64,000 nt of DNA from a virus, in the IMG/VR virus record IMGVR_UViG_3300008261_004773, positions 1 to 64,000 of that record. The stretch is one strand, 5' to 3'. The notes under the pieces are model-generated. The model was not told where the DNA came from. It worked only from the letters and a program-made list of their open reading frames with translations, and did no database searches. Made by a program: the position numbers and the translations under genes. Numbering within the stretch: position 1 is the stretch's first letter; the number at the start of each line of letters is the position of its first letter. Below are positions 26,125-32,782 of this stretch, in pieces.

Positions 26125-26229
26125 TTAGCAATAGTTTATGGTTCGAGATTTTCCACGTCTCAGTGTAACCGAATTCTCATATAAACATGTTGTTCCCAAA
26201 AGACACAATATATCTTGTCTCATATTCAT
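26125..26229 (-). CDS. 34-residue small protein
   Basis: A short frame, MNMRQDILCLLGTTCLYENS..., ending in Cys. Support: a TATTTAT element lies 8 bases upstream of its ATG on the same strand and a strong terminator follows its stop by 15 bases, so it forms a complete mini-unit in what would otherwise be empty sequence. Three cysteines and a basic C-terminal part (TLRRGKSRTINYC). Function unknown. Confidence 0.5.
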   Translation of the reverse strand: MNMRQDILCLLGTTCLYENSVTLRRGKSRTINYC

Positions 26230-26264
26230 GATGATAAATATAATATTCCAATGTATTTATTTGT

Positions 26265-26951
26265 ATGAAATTTTTTGATTTTTATACAGATTTGATTTCT
26301 GAAGCAAGATATTCCTCAGATGAAAAATTTGATTGGATTGCATCGAAGATGGAATCTTGGTTATTTGATAAGATGGTGGGATCTCCTTATTTGATGAAGG
26401 GAATGAGATGGGCACCAAAATTCAGAGAATATATTAAAAACAATACTCGTGAACCATTTGACACAGAATCAAACCTTGTGATGGCTTTGGATCATATCGA
26501 AGATTTTCTACAATCCCTATCCAAAAGAGACAGTCAGGATGTAATCAAAGATATTATGATTTCATTTCCTGACATTAAAGCCAAAATTTCAAGATTCGGT
26601 AAACCTGAAGTACCTGGTAAAAGAGGTAGACCTGCAGGATCTAAAAATATGCCAAAAACAGATAGAGAACTTGACATAGACGTTTCTTTATCTACACCGA
26701 AAATCTCGGAACCTGAAGTCTCAAGTGAACCAATTTCAGTTACCCCAAAAAGAGCTGGTAGACCCAAAATATACAATGATGATTTCACAGCAATTGAGAG
26801 GTCAAAATACAAAAAAGAAGGACCTGCAATGATCAAAAGTTTGGAGGCGAAAGTTGAATCATTGGACAACGAAGTTAATATGACCATAGCAAGGATCAGA
26901 AAGATTATGGCAGATATTGACAAGAGAAAAAAATTTTTCGGGATAGAATAA
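26265..26951 (+). CDS. AT-hook-containing protein with leader
   Basis: 228 residues. Begins MKFFDFYTDLISEARYSS, with an I-S-E site after a short amphipathic helix as in other leaders here. Two AT-hook-like minor-groove motifs are present, GKRGRPAGSKN and KRAGRPKIYND, separated by a Ser/Pro/Glu linker, followed by a C-terminal coiled coil (IKSLEAKVESLDNEVNMTIA). A packaged DNA-binding protein would fit. The ATG follows gtatttatttgt. Confidence 0.65.
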   Translation: MKFFDFYTDLISEARYSSDEKFDWIASKMESWLFDKMVGSPYLMKGMRWAPKFREYIKNNTREPFDTESNLVMALDHIEDFLQSLSKRDSQDVIKDIMISFPDIKAKISRFGKPEVPGKRGRPAGSKNMPKTDRELDIDVSLSTPKISEPEVSSEPISVTPKRAGRPKIYNDDFTAIERSKYKKEGPAMIKSLEAKVESLDNEVNMTIARIRKIMADIDKRKKFFGIE

Positions 26952-26968
26952 GTTTTCAATTTTTTATT

Positions 26969-26976
26969 TATCTTTG
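26969..26976 (+). promoter_or_regulatory. -7 element before tRNA-Met
   Basis: TATCTTTG, matching the Bacteroidota TAnnTTTG -7 element, 4 bases before tRNA-Met. The same octamer occurs 9 bases before tRNA-Pro (28112-28119). No clear TTTG -33 partner here. Confidence 0.4.
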
Positions 26977-26980
26977 TGTC

Positions 26981-27057
26981 GGACTTGTAGCTCAGTCGGT
27001 CAGAGCGGCACACTCATAATGTGAAGGTCGATGGTTCGAACCCGTCCTAGTCCACCA
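26981..27057 (+). tRNA. tRNA-Met(CAT)
   Basis: 77 nt including an encoded CCA. Acceptor GGACTTG/CTAGTCC with one mismatch, D stem GCTC/GAGC, anticodon loop CTCATAA giving CAT. A paired first base pair (G-C) argues for elongator rather than initiator; a lysidine-modified tRNA-Ile cannot be excluded. Confidence 0.92.
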
Positions 27058-27068
27058 AATTTTATCCC

Positions 27069-27335
27069 ATGGTAAGTATAGATATCGAAATTTATGAGTT
27101 CGTTAGAGCTTGTTCCAGTTATGACATAAAGGAGCTGATTAAAGAATTGGTTGATGAAGGTCATTTACCTAAAGACCTTTTCAATGAAAAAGGTGAGGTC
27201 AAAAAAGAAATGACAAGAAAGTCTGTAAACGAAATTGATTTCCAAGAAAATTTAGAAAAACTCAAACTAAAATATTTTTCGTTAAATCGAGAAGAAGAAC
27301 TATATTTGCAACAATTATTCAACAAATACAATTAA
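27069..27335 (+). CDS. Small helical protein
   Basis: 88 residues, ATG 11 bases after the end of tRNA-Met. Predicted helical and charged (YDIKELIKELVDEGHLPKDL, YFSLNREEELYLQQLFNKY). I recall similar small proteins in environmental T4-like phages but no function. Probably translated from the processed tRNA transcript. Confidence 0.6.
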   Translation: MVSIDIEIYEFVRACSSYDIKELIKELVDEGHLPKDLFNEKGEVKKEMTRKSVNEIDFQENLEKLKLKYFSLNREEELYLQQLFNKYN

Positions 27336-27340
27336 CAATT

Positions 27341-28054
27341 ATGAAAAAAATCACATCACTTTTACTCGTTGGTATTCTTTTTTTGGCTTCTTGTACCAAA
27401 CAAGATATTCAAACACCACAACAAACTGTTTCTGAACAGATCACATCAACATCAGTTCAAAGTAATTCAGTTTCAGAAACTCCTATGGCTTATGTGTTTA
27501 TCGAACCACAATCGAAAACGGGTTTGGTTACAAAGTACATGAAGGACACTGCTAAGGTTATCCGATTTTACTCTTTTTGGGTTGGTTTAAACTTACAACA
27601 ATCCAATGTTACTGATCTGAACAAATACATTGATATGCCTTATTGGTACAATGGTGTTCTACCAAGTGTTAGACAAGTGGAAGTACCCCAAACTTCAGGT
27701 GGTACAGATATGAATGGTAAACCTGTGGTTGCACACAATTTTAAATCTTTCATGATCCCAAAAAATACAATCAATGATTTCGTTTGGGTTACAATATTTG
27801 TTCCAACTTCATCTATGTTAAACGACACAAAACGCCAAAAAAGAATAGAGTATTCATATAAAAGAAACGGTGCGACTGCTTTGACTCAAAACTACACACT
27901 CACAGGTAGTGCACCTTACTCAGTGATTGTGAACTACACAGGTAACCGAATTCCACAAGGGACTTACCGTGTAATCTCTACTTGGACAAATACCAACATG
28001 AGAGTGAGACTTAATACGACCGACGACGTTTACTTCAGAGGTAACGGTAACTAA
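27341..28054 (+). CDS. Lipoprotein
   Basis: 237 residues. Signal peptide with lipobox: MKKITSLLLVGILFLASCTK. A Gln/Ser/Thr-rich linker is followed by a beta-rich domain (AKVIRFYSFWVGLNLQQSNV, FMIPKNTINDFVWVTIFVP, RVISTWTNTNMRVRLNTTDD). No family recognised. It should be anchored in the host outer or inner membrane. A terminator follows directly. Confidence 0.75.
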   Translation: MKKITSLLLVGILFLASCTKQDIQTPQQTVSEQITSTSVQSNSVSETPMAYVFIEPQSKTGLVTKYMKDTAKVIRFYSFWVGLNLQQSNVTDLNKYIDMPYWYNGVLPSVRQVEVPQTSGGTDMNGKPVVAHNFKSFMIPKNTINDFVWVTIFVPTSSMLNDTKRQKRIEYSYKRNGATALTQNYTLTGSAPYSVIVNYTGNRIPQGTYRVISTWTNTNMRVRLNTTDDVYFRGNGN

Positions 28055-28076
28055 TTGATTTGAAACAATATTTATA

Positions 28077-28109
28077 AAAACCCTGAACCTTGAACGTTTG
28101 GGGTTTTTT
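28077..28109 (+). terminator. Rho-independent terminator
   Basis: AAAACCC / GGGGTTTTTT stem with an AT-rich loop and T-tract, 22 bases after the lipoprotein stop. Confidence 0.75.
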
Positions 28110-28128
28110 ATTATCTTTGAATCAAAAT

Positions 28129-28202
28129 TGGGAAGTGGCTCAGCCCGGTAGAGCACCTGGTTTGGGACCAGGGGGCCGCAGGTTCGAATCCTGTCTTCCC
28201 AA
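28129..28202 (+). tRNA. tRNA-Pro(TGG)
   Basis: 74 nt. Acceptor TGGGAAG/CTTCCCA, discriminator A, anticodon arm CCTGG-TTTGGGA-CCAGG giving TGG, T arm GCAGG-TTCGAAT-CCTGT. Confidence 0.95.
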
Positions 28203-28216
28203 CATATTTAGAACAT

Positions 28217-28726
28217 ATGTTTGAAAAAATAATTTATGGTGAGACCTATGGGTACAAAAACTTCATAACTGAAGATGAGAGAGTCTATCTTTTGGAGTCG
28301 GCACGTAAGTTATCAAGTTCAATGAATGTAGTGGGTTCTAAAAGAATGTTCTATTTAGATAATATTTCTGATTATCCCCATGATTTGATAAGGGAAATTA
28401 GAGATAGAATCGTAGTGACAGAACAATTGGAGAACTACAAAGAACCTGAAAAGGGAAAAAATTTTTTCGCTGAGTATGGGAAGGATTCAGAATGTCGTTT
28501 ACATCGGGATCCCACTTTTGAAACCGATTACATTCATGTCCGTTATAATTTGATGCTGTCTAAGCCCGATAGAGGAGGTCAAACAGTACACGGAGATGAG
28601 TTTTTGGACATTGATGAAAGAGTCCTTTGGAAGTGTTTCGCAGAACACCTTGAGCACGGTTCTGACGTAGTTATGGGAAACAAACCAAGATCAATAATCT
28701 CGATGGGATTTTTGATAAAAAAATAA
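28217..28726 (+). CDS. 2OG-oxygenase-like protein
   Basis: 169 residues. SECRLHRDPTFETDYIHVRYNLML provides an HxD pair and the following strand, and AEHLEHGSDVVMGNKPRSIISMGFLI gives a distal His and Arg/Ser strand similar to the oxygenases at 5346 and 15668. A core jelly roll is likely; the substrate is unknown. It begins 14 bases after tRNA-Pro and ends 3 bases before tRNA-Asn, so its mRNA is probably released from the tRNA transcript by tRNA processing. Confidence 0.7.
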   Translation: MFEKIIYGETYGYKNFITEDERVYLLESARKLSSSMNVVGSKRMFYLDNISDYPHDLIREIRDRIVVTEQLENYKEPEKGKNFFAEYGKDSECRLHRDPTFETDYIHVRYNLMLSKPDRGGQTVHGDEFLDIDERVLWKCFAEHLEHGSDVVMGNKPRSIISMGFLIKK

Positions 28727-28729
28727 AAA

Positions 28730-28801
28730 GTCTCCTTAGCTCAGCGGTAGAGCATCTCGCTGTTAACGAGAGGGTCCAAGGTTCGAAACCTTGAGGGGAC
28801 G
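28730..28801 (+). tRNA. tRNA-Asn(GTT)
   Basis: 72 nt. Acceptor GTCTCCT/AGGGGAC, discriminator G, anticodon arm TCTCG-CTGTTAA-CGAGA giving GTT. Confidence 0.96.
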
Positions 28802-28806
28802 CAAAA

Positions 28807-28880
28807 GGATCGGTAGTTCAGTTGGTTAGAATGCTGCCCTGTCACGGCAGAGGTCGCGGGTTCGAGTCCCGTCCGGTCCG
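28807..28880 (+). tRNA. tRNA-Asp(GTC)
   Basis: 74 nt. Acceptor GGATCGG/CCGGTCC, discriminator G, anticodon arm CTGCC-CTGTCAC-GGCAG giving GTC. Confidence 0.96.
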
Positions 28881-28895
28881 CAAAGAGGGTAAAAC

Positions 28896-28931
28896 GTGTA
28901 GTAGCCTCAGGTGTGATATCCGCCACTACAC
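28896..28931 (+). other. 7-bp hairpin in the tRNA spacer
   Basis: GTGTAGT (28896-28902) pairs perfectly with ACTACAC (28925-28931) around a 22-base loop containing GTGATATC. Lies between tRNA-Asp and tRNA-Gly; could be a processing signal or part of a small RNA. Confidence 0.4.
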
Positions 28932-28935
28932 TCCA

Positions 28936-29008
28936 GCGGAAGTAGCTCATTCGGTAGAGCACAACCTTGCCAAGGTTGGGGTAGCCAGTTCGAGCCTGGT
29001 CTTCCGCT
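28936..29008 (+). tRNA. tRNA-Gly(GCC)
   Basis: 73 nt. Acceptor GCGGAAG/CTTCCGC, discriminator T, anticodon arm CAACC-TTGCCAA-GGTTG giving GCC. Confidence 0.96.
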
Positions 29009-29020
29009 CTGATAGGGTTT

Positions 29021-29110
29021 GTAGGTTGTAACGTCCCTTTTGGACACCCGTATTCAAAATCCAATTGATGTCAACGGTCAGTTGGGATAATCTGTTGACG
29101 AAAAACCTAC
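29021..29110 (+). ncRNA. Candidate structured RNA with pseudoknot
   Basis: Sits in a 106-base gap between two tRNAs. GTAGGTT (29021-29027) closes with AACCTAC (29104-29110). Inside are a hairpin GTCC/GGAC (29033-29036 with 29042-29045), a 7-bp helix CCAATTG/CAGTTGG (29061-29067 with 29079-29085) and a 6-bp helix GTCAAC/GTTGAC (29070-29075 with 29094-29099). The last two interleave as an H-type pseudoknot. No anticodon arm or T arm, so not a tRNA. T4 also carries non-tRNA stable RNAs in its tRNA cluster. Confidence 0.5.
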
Positions 29111-29114
29111 TCAA

Positions 29115-29188
29115 GGGCTGTTAGCTCAGTTGGCTAGAGCACCTGCCTTGCACGCAGGGGGTCCACGGTTCGAATCCGTGACGGTCCA
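29115..29188 (+). tRNA. tRNA-Ala(TGC)
   Basis: 74 nt. Acceptor GGGCTGT/ACGGTCC, discriminator A, anticodon arm CCTGC-CTTGCAC-GCAGG giving TGC. Only two bases separate its end from the ATG of the next gene. Confidence 0.96.
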
Positions 29189-29190
29189 CA

Positions 29191-29772
29191 ATGAATTATT
29201 CTGATGATCTGAAAGTAGTTTGGATTACCCCTATGAGGACGGGGACAAGGTCCTCTAATGCCTTGATGAAGAAACTAAACTTCAGTGGTATGAATCACGA
29301 AATAAAAGTTCCTGATGGCAAAGAAAATTATTTTGTGGTTATGAATATTAGGAACCCATACTCTAGGTTGGTATCCTTGTATAATATGTTCAGATTCTCA
29401 CAAAAGAATATGAACTATGAATTTGAAACTTGGATCAAAAAGGACCACTATGTGTTAATGGATAATGTTCATGATACATTCCTTTCGAACAGGATAAAAA
29501 AACTCAAAACAACACCATCTGTTTTTATTAGAATGGAAAATTTTGTAGAAGATATTCTTTCTTTAGACTTTATTGAAGAAAACTACGAATTGCTAAAAGA
29601 GGATATTGAAGAGAATATTTTAAAAAACAGATATGAAAATGACTATGTTCCGTCTGGTACTCAAAAAAAATTTTGGAAAGAGTATTATACGGATGAACTG
29701 GCGGAAATGGTTCAATACAAAATGAAGCACGAATTCGAATACTTAAATTATAATCTCAATTCTTGGAAATAA
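29191..29772 (+). CDS. Sulfotransferase-family protein
   Basis: 193 residues. VVWITPMRTGTRSSNALM is the 5'-phosphosulfate-binding loop of PAPS-dependent sulfotransferases and YFVVMNIRNPYSRLVSLYNMF carries the 3'-phosphate-binding Arg/Ser block. Short for the family but both cofactor motifs are present. It may sulfate a glycan. The ATG lies 2 bases after tRNA-Ala, so cleavage of the tRNA 3' end would produce a nearly leaderless mRNA. Stop overlaps the next start (taATG). Confidence 0.82.
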   Translation: MNYSDDLKVVWITPMRTGTRSSNALMKKLNFSGMNHEIKVPDGKENYFVVMNIRNPYSRLVSLYNMFRFSQKNMNYEFETWIKKDHYVLMDNVHDTFLSNRIKKLKTTPSVFIRMENFVEDILSLDFIEENYELLKEDIEENILKNRYENDYVPSGTQKKFWKEYYTDELAEMVQYKMKHEFEYLNYNLNSWK

Positions 29773-30146
29773 TGGCACATCCTAACGTACATGCAGAATC
29801 ATCTGCAAAAAAATTTGGTGGAAAACCTGAGGACTATATTCATTTACATGAATGGCTTGATGAGACTAAGGGTTGGATTGGTGATTCACTTCACAGAATG
29901 TTCAGACATCATGCCGAGGGTATCTTTGAAATGGAAAAAAAATTTGGTAGTGAATTCAGAAATTCTGATGGTAGAACCGTTTACACAAGATATGTTGGAG
30001 AACAACACGTCAAAGAAGATTGCTACGGATACATTCCTTCTGCTAAAGAATGGTTGATGAATTTGCAAAGCAAGAATAGACCCCAGTGGATGATCAGGAC
30101 ACTTAAAATGAATAATACAGATCCCGAAAATCAGACATCTCAATAA
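29772..30146 (+). CDS. DUF6915-like protein
   Basis: 124 residues from the ATG overlapping the previous stop. Conserved features: MAHPNVHAESSAKKFGGKPE, IHLHEWLDETKGW, HRMFRHHAEGIFEMEKKFG, NSDGRTVYTRYVGEQHVKED and a closing IPSAKEWL. This matches a small phage and bacterial family (DUF6915) rich in His whose function is unknown; the His pattern (HLHEW, HRMFRHHAEG, GEQHV) looks metal-binding. Overlaps the methyltransferase gene convergently by 44 bases. Confidence 0.8.
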   Translation: MAHPNVHAESSAKKFGGKPEDYIHLHEWLDETKGWIGDSLHRMFRHHAEGIFEMEKKFGSEFRNSDGRTVYTRYVGEQHVKEDCYGYIPSAKEWLMNLQSKNRPQWMIRTLKMNNTDPENQTSQ

Positions 30147-30774
30147 TTCCTAAATCCCTGTATCTGTTTTTTGCCATTTGATTATATTCATAAAACGGGT
30201 TATCGAATCTTACAGGAAGAGAATTACCTCTCTTTATTACACCAACACCCCAATCTGTATTGATAGTATTAACCACTAAATCATCTCTGTGGGACCTTAG
30301 GTTATAGATTACTTTCCATACAGTTCCATTCCAAGGTTGTTGTTGTCCGTCTACATAATAATCTTCTCTTTGCATGAAGTATGACTCAGGATTACAATCA
30401 TGTAGGAATATGAAGCCATTTGGTTTCAGATGATATAGAGAATTCTGAACGTCTCTCATTACTTGTGATGATATGTGTAAACCATCTATGAATACCACAT
30501 CCCATTGAAATCCCGGATCTAAATCCAAATATCCTTTTTCCAAACTATCAAAAAATTGATCGGAAGTCATTTGATATTTCACTGGATTGTCGGGAAATTC
30601 TACACCTGGATCAACACCCATTTTGTTTTCGCAGTTTACCAAATCAAAACAATCGGAAGGGTTGCATACACCAATCTCCAAGTAGTTTTTGAAATTATTA
30701 ACTCTAATTACTTCGTTGATTATGTCGTATCTATAAATGTAATCCATGGTAGAATGATACAACGTCTTTTCCAA
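30103..30774 (-). CDS. Class I SAM methyltransferase (Methyltransf_24 type)
   Basis: 223 residues. Motif I is YLEIGVCNPSDCFD, then MGVDPGVEFPDNP (acidic residue for ribose), WDVVFIDGLHISSQVMRDV (motif with FIDG.H) and GFIFLHDCNPES. This is the pattern of small O- or N-methyltransferases associated with glycan and nucleotide-sugar clusters. Possibly cooperates with the sulfotransferase encoded on the other strand. Confidence 0.88.
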   Translation of the reverse strand: MEKTLYHSTMDYIYRYDIINEVIRVNNFKNYLEIGVCNPSDCFDLVNCENKMGVDPGVEFPDNPVKYQMTSDQFFDSLEKGYLDLDPGFQWDVVFIDGLHISSQVMRDVQNSLYHLKPNGFIFLHDCNPESYFMQREDYYVDGQQQPWNGTVWKVIYNLRSHRDDLVVNTINTDWGVGVIKRGNSLPVRFDNPFYEYNQMAKNRYRDLGIIEMSDFRDLYYSF

Positions 30775-30802
30775 TTTGTAAACTTAGATTATATTTACTT
30801 AT

Positions 30803-31498
30803 ATGAAGATTATTTTAACACCTGAAGATAAAAAGTATTTGAGATTCTACGGTAAATACATCCAATCTTATGGGGAAAAAGAAACCACATTTAGAATCGA
30901 TGATTGGAACCCTGACTACACAGATATACATGATGGAAGATTACACGCCGATGAGAATTATTACTTGGACATTCCCGAGAGAATAACACCAATCATCAGA
31001 AAAATCTCTGAGTCTTTGTCCGATTATGAACCTAATTATGAGAGTGATGATGTAGGATCAACTTGGGCGGATTTCAAAATTGATAGCCAAGACAATAGTG
31101 TTCACGTTGAATTTTGCTACAGTTATTTCACAAGGGATGAACAGGGTATGAGTTGGGATGAGGTGGAGATTTCGGCAGACGACACCCTTTCAAAAATTAT
31201 GGATGAATTGAGGGAGTCTAACGTACCATATATGTCAGTAAAATTTGATGGTAATGGTGATAGTGGATCTATCGAAGGTGCAGAGGATGAAGATGGTGCA
31301 ATTATTGATTTACCTGCAGACATTGAAGATTGGTGTTATAATCAATTGGAGAGTAATTACGGTGGATGGGAGATCAATGAAGGATCCAACGGATCTTTTA
31401 TCTTCAATACCGAAAAAAATGAAGTAATTCTTGATTTTGCGTGGAATAACGAAAATACAGAATGTGATACAATTTACGAAGAAAAGTTTGATATCTAA
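30803..31498 (+). CDS. Acidic protein with DUF6878-like C-terminal region
   Basis: 231 residues, strongly acidic. The C-terminal ~100 residues contain SVKFDGNGDSGSIEGAEDED, followed by WCYNQLESNYGGWEINEGSN and GSFIFNTEKNEVILDF, matching the pattern of DUF6878 (F.G.GDSG.IE.., GWE...G..G.F.F). The charge is suggestive of DNA mimicry, but no function is known. Preceded by atatttacttat. Confidence 0.65.
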   Translation: MKIILTPEDKKYLRFYGKYIQSYGEKETTFRIDDWNPDYTDIHDGRLHADENYYLDIPERITPIIRKISESLSDYEPNYESDDVGSTWADFKIDSQDNSVHVEFCYSYFTRDEQGMSWDEVEISADDTLSKIMDELRESNVPYMSVKFDGNGDSGSIEGAEDEDGAIIDLPADIEDWCYNQLESNYGGWEINEGSNGSFIFNTEKNEVILDFAWNNENTECDTIYEEKFDI

Positions 31499-31518
31499 GA
31501 AAGTTTTACTATCTTTGA
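31487..31518 (+). promoter_or_regulatory. Bacteroidota-type promoter for the tRNA-Val unit
   Basis: TTTG (31487-31490), 20-bp spacer, TATCTTTG (31511-31518). Fits the Bacteroidota vegetative consensus exactly. It would drive a leader, a terminator-like hairpin and tRNA-Val with downstream genes. Confidence 0.7.
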
Positions 31519-31643
31519 TATAATTATAAAAACATGAGAACTACAATGCGTCATACAGTCTTCAGTAAACAACAAGTGATTTGTTGGTACCAAGACACGC
31601 CCGTAGTTCAGAGTTAAGAATATCCTGATGTATAGTAATATAC

Positions 31644-31682
31644 AAACCCTGAACGACAGAAATGAAGTTCGGGGTTTTTTAT
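31644..31682 (+). terminator. Rho-independent terminator or attenuator
   Basis: AAACCCTGAAC pairs with GTTCGGGGTTT (one T-G wobble) around a 12-base loop, then TTTTATTTTT. It lies between the promoter at 31487 and tRNA-Val, with no gene longer than 27 codons between, so it may attenuate rather than end a transcript. Confidence 0.75.
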
Positions 31683-31726
31683 TTTTGGGATGTTTGGCTC
31701 TTTGGAATATTGGTTGTAAATTTGAC

Positions 31727-31799
31727 GGTCCTTTAGCTCAGTTGGAAGAGCACTTGCCTTACATGCAAGGTGTCGTAGGTTCGATTCCTACAGGGACTA
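31727..31799 (+). tRNA. tRNA-Val(TAC)
   Basis: 73 nt. Acceptor GGTCCTT/AGGGACT, discriminator A, anticodon arm CTTGC-CTTACAT-GCAAG giving TAC. Confidence 0.95.
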
Positions 31800-31809
31800 C
31801 AAAAAATGA

Positions 31810-31868
31810 CAAAGTCGGAAGTGAAACCTGTCCAAAGTCGGAAGTAAAAACAAGACAAAATCGGAAGT
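31810..31868 (+). repeat. Three 13-bp iterons with 23-bp period
   Basis: caaagtcggaagt at 31810-31822 and 31833-31845, and caaaatcggaagt at 31856-31868. The exact 23-bp spacing and position between tRNA-Val and the next start codon suggest a protein- or RNA-level binding site. Confidence 0.75.
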
Positions 31869-31869
31869 T

Positions 31870-32214
31870 ATGAAACCAAAACAATTACTACAGATGTGGG
31901 TTGAGAGATTCAACCAGTACGATTACGATGGATTATCTGAAATGTATTCAGAAAACGCCATCAACCATCAAACCCCATTAGGGATTCTTGAAGGTAAAGA
32001 AAAGTTGAAACAGTTTTTTAAGGAGGACTTTGAAAAACACGAGATGGTCTGTATTGTTGAAAATATTTTCGAAGATGGGAATGTCGGTATTTTGGAGTGG
32101 AAAGACCCAAAAGGGCTGAGAGGTTGTGGGTTTTTTTGGTTCGATAATGATAAAATAGTTTATCAAAGAGGGTATTGGGATAGATTAAGTTTTATGGAAC
32201 AGCAACAAAAGTAG
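31870..32214 (+). CDS. SnoaL-like (NTF2-fold) protein
   Basis: 114 residues. LLQMWVERFNQYDYDGLSEMY, SENAINHQTPLG and LKQFFKEDFEKH, with a C-terminal sheet ending FFWFDNDKIVYQRGYWD, follow the SnoaL-like small ketosteroid-isomerase fold. Such domains act as enzymes or ligand binders; the substrate is unknown. The ATG follows the third iteron by one base, so the repeats lie in its 5' region. Confidence 0.8.
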   Translation: MKPKQLLQMWVERFNQYDYDGLSEMYSENAINHQTPLGILEGKEKLKQFFKEDFEKHEMVCIVENIFEDGNVGILEWKDPKGLRGCGFFWFDNDKIVYQRGYWDRLSFMEQQQK

Positions 32215-32217
32215 GTT

Positions 32218-32433
32218 ATGAAATATATTTTTAGAGGACATACTGTGTTTGAGTACAAACCAGATGATAAGTTTGATAAGGTAGTACAAGGTCAAATTCA
32301 TGGTGCAATTCCTGCTTTTGACTTTTGTAAGATGATTGACGAAGACTATAAATTGTTAGGAGAATTTTTCAACACAGTTTATAGGCATACTCAGGGAGAA
32401 GATGTACCTTTGGAAGATATTGAAGTTTATTAG
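32218..32433 (+). CDS. Small hypothetical protein
   Basis: 71 residues starting 3 bases after the previous stop. Mixed alpha/beta (MKYIFRGHTVFEYKP, CKMIDEDYKLLGEFFNTVYR). No family recognised. Its TAG stop is one base before tRNA-Phe. Confidence 0.6.
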   Translation: MKYIFRGHTVFEYKPDDKFDKVVQGQIHGAIPAFDFCKMIDEDYKLLGEFFNTVYRHTQGEDVPLEDIEVY

Positions 32434-32434
32434 A

Positions 32435-32507
32435 GGTGACGTAGCTCAGTTGGTAGAGCACTTGACTGAAGATCAAGGTGTCGTCAGTTCGATTCTGACC
32501 GTTACCA
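32435..32507 (+). tRNA. tRNA-Phe(GAA)
   Basis: 73 nt. Acceptor GGTGACG/CGTTACC, discriminator A, anticodon arm CTTGA-CTGAAGA-TCAAG giving GAA. Confidence 0.96.
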
Positions 32508-32511
32508 CGGA

Positions 32512-32612
32512 TGTTGAGTAGTGGATACGTTATTGGGCTCAAGCTCATTAAGGCGAAACGGTACGCTTCTCTTTTCGAGACCACGTTATGGGTTCGAGTC
32601 CCATCTCAACAA
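32512..32612 (+). other. Atypical tRNA-like element
   Basis: 101 bases with a perfect 7-bp acceptor TGTTGAG/CTCAACA, discriminator A and a canonical T arm ATGGG-TTCGAGT-CCCAT, but about 31 extra bases between acceptor and a plausible D arm (GGCGAAACGGTACGCT), and only a 4-bp stem with a 5-base loop (TCTC-TTTTC-GAGA) where the anticodon arm should be. It also contains a direct repeat (acgttattgggctcaag against acgttatgggttcgag). It may be a degenerate or intron-like tRNA or a tRNA mimic. Confidence 0.5.
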
Positions 32613-32617
32613 CAACC

Positions 32618-32689
32618 GACCTCTTAGCTCAGTGGAAGAGCTCTTCACTTTTAATGAAGAAGTCGATGGTTCGAATCCATCAGGGGTCA
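32618..32689 (+). tRNA. tRNA-Lys(TTT)
   Basis: 72 nt. Acceptor GACCTCT/AGGGGTC, discriminator A, anticodon arm CTTCA-CTTTTAA-TGAAG giving TTT. Confidence 0.96.
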
Positions 32690-32695
32690 CAATAA

Positions 32696-32767
32696 GGTCG
32701 AGTGGCCGAGTGGCTCAGGCGCTAGTCTGCAAAACTAGCTACCCCAGTTCGATTCTGGGTTCGACCT
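32696..32767 (+). tRNA. tRNA-Cys(GCA)
   Basis: 72 nt. Acceptor GGTCGAG/TTCGACC, discriminator T as expected for cysteine, anticodon arm CTAGT-CTGCAAA-ACTAG giving GCA. Confidence 0.95.
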
Positions 32768-32782
32768 CGAAAAAAGAAAGTT

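Noticed and set aside
26981-27057. Initiator tRNA-fMet
   Set aside because: The first acceptor pair is G-C, whereas initiators have an unpaired first base; elongator (or Ile2) is more likely.
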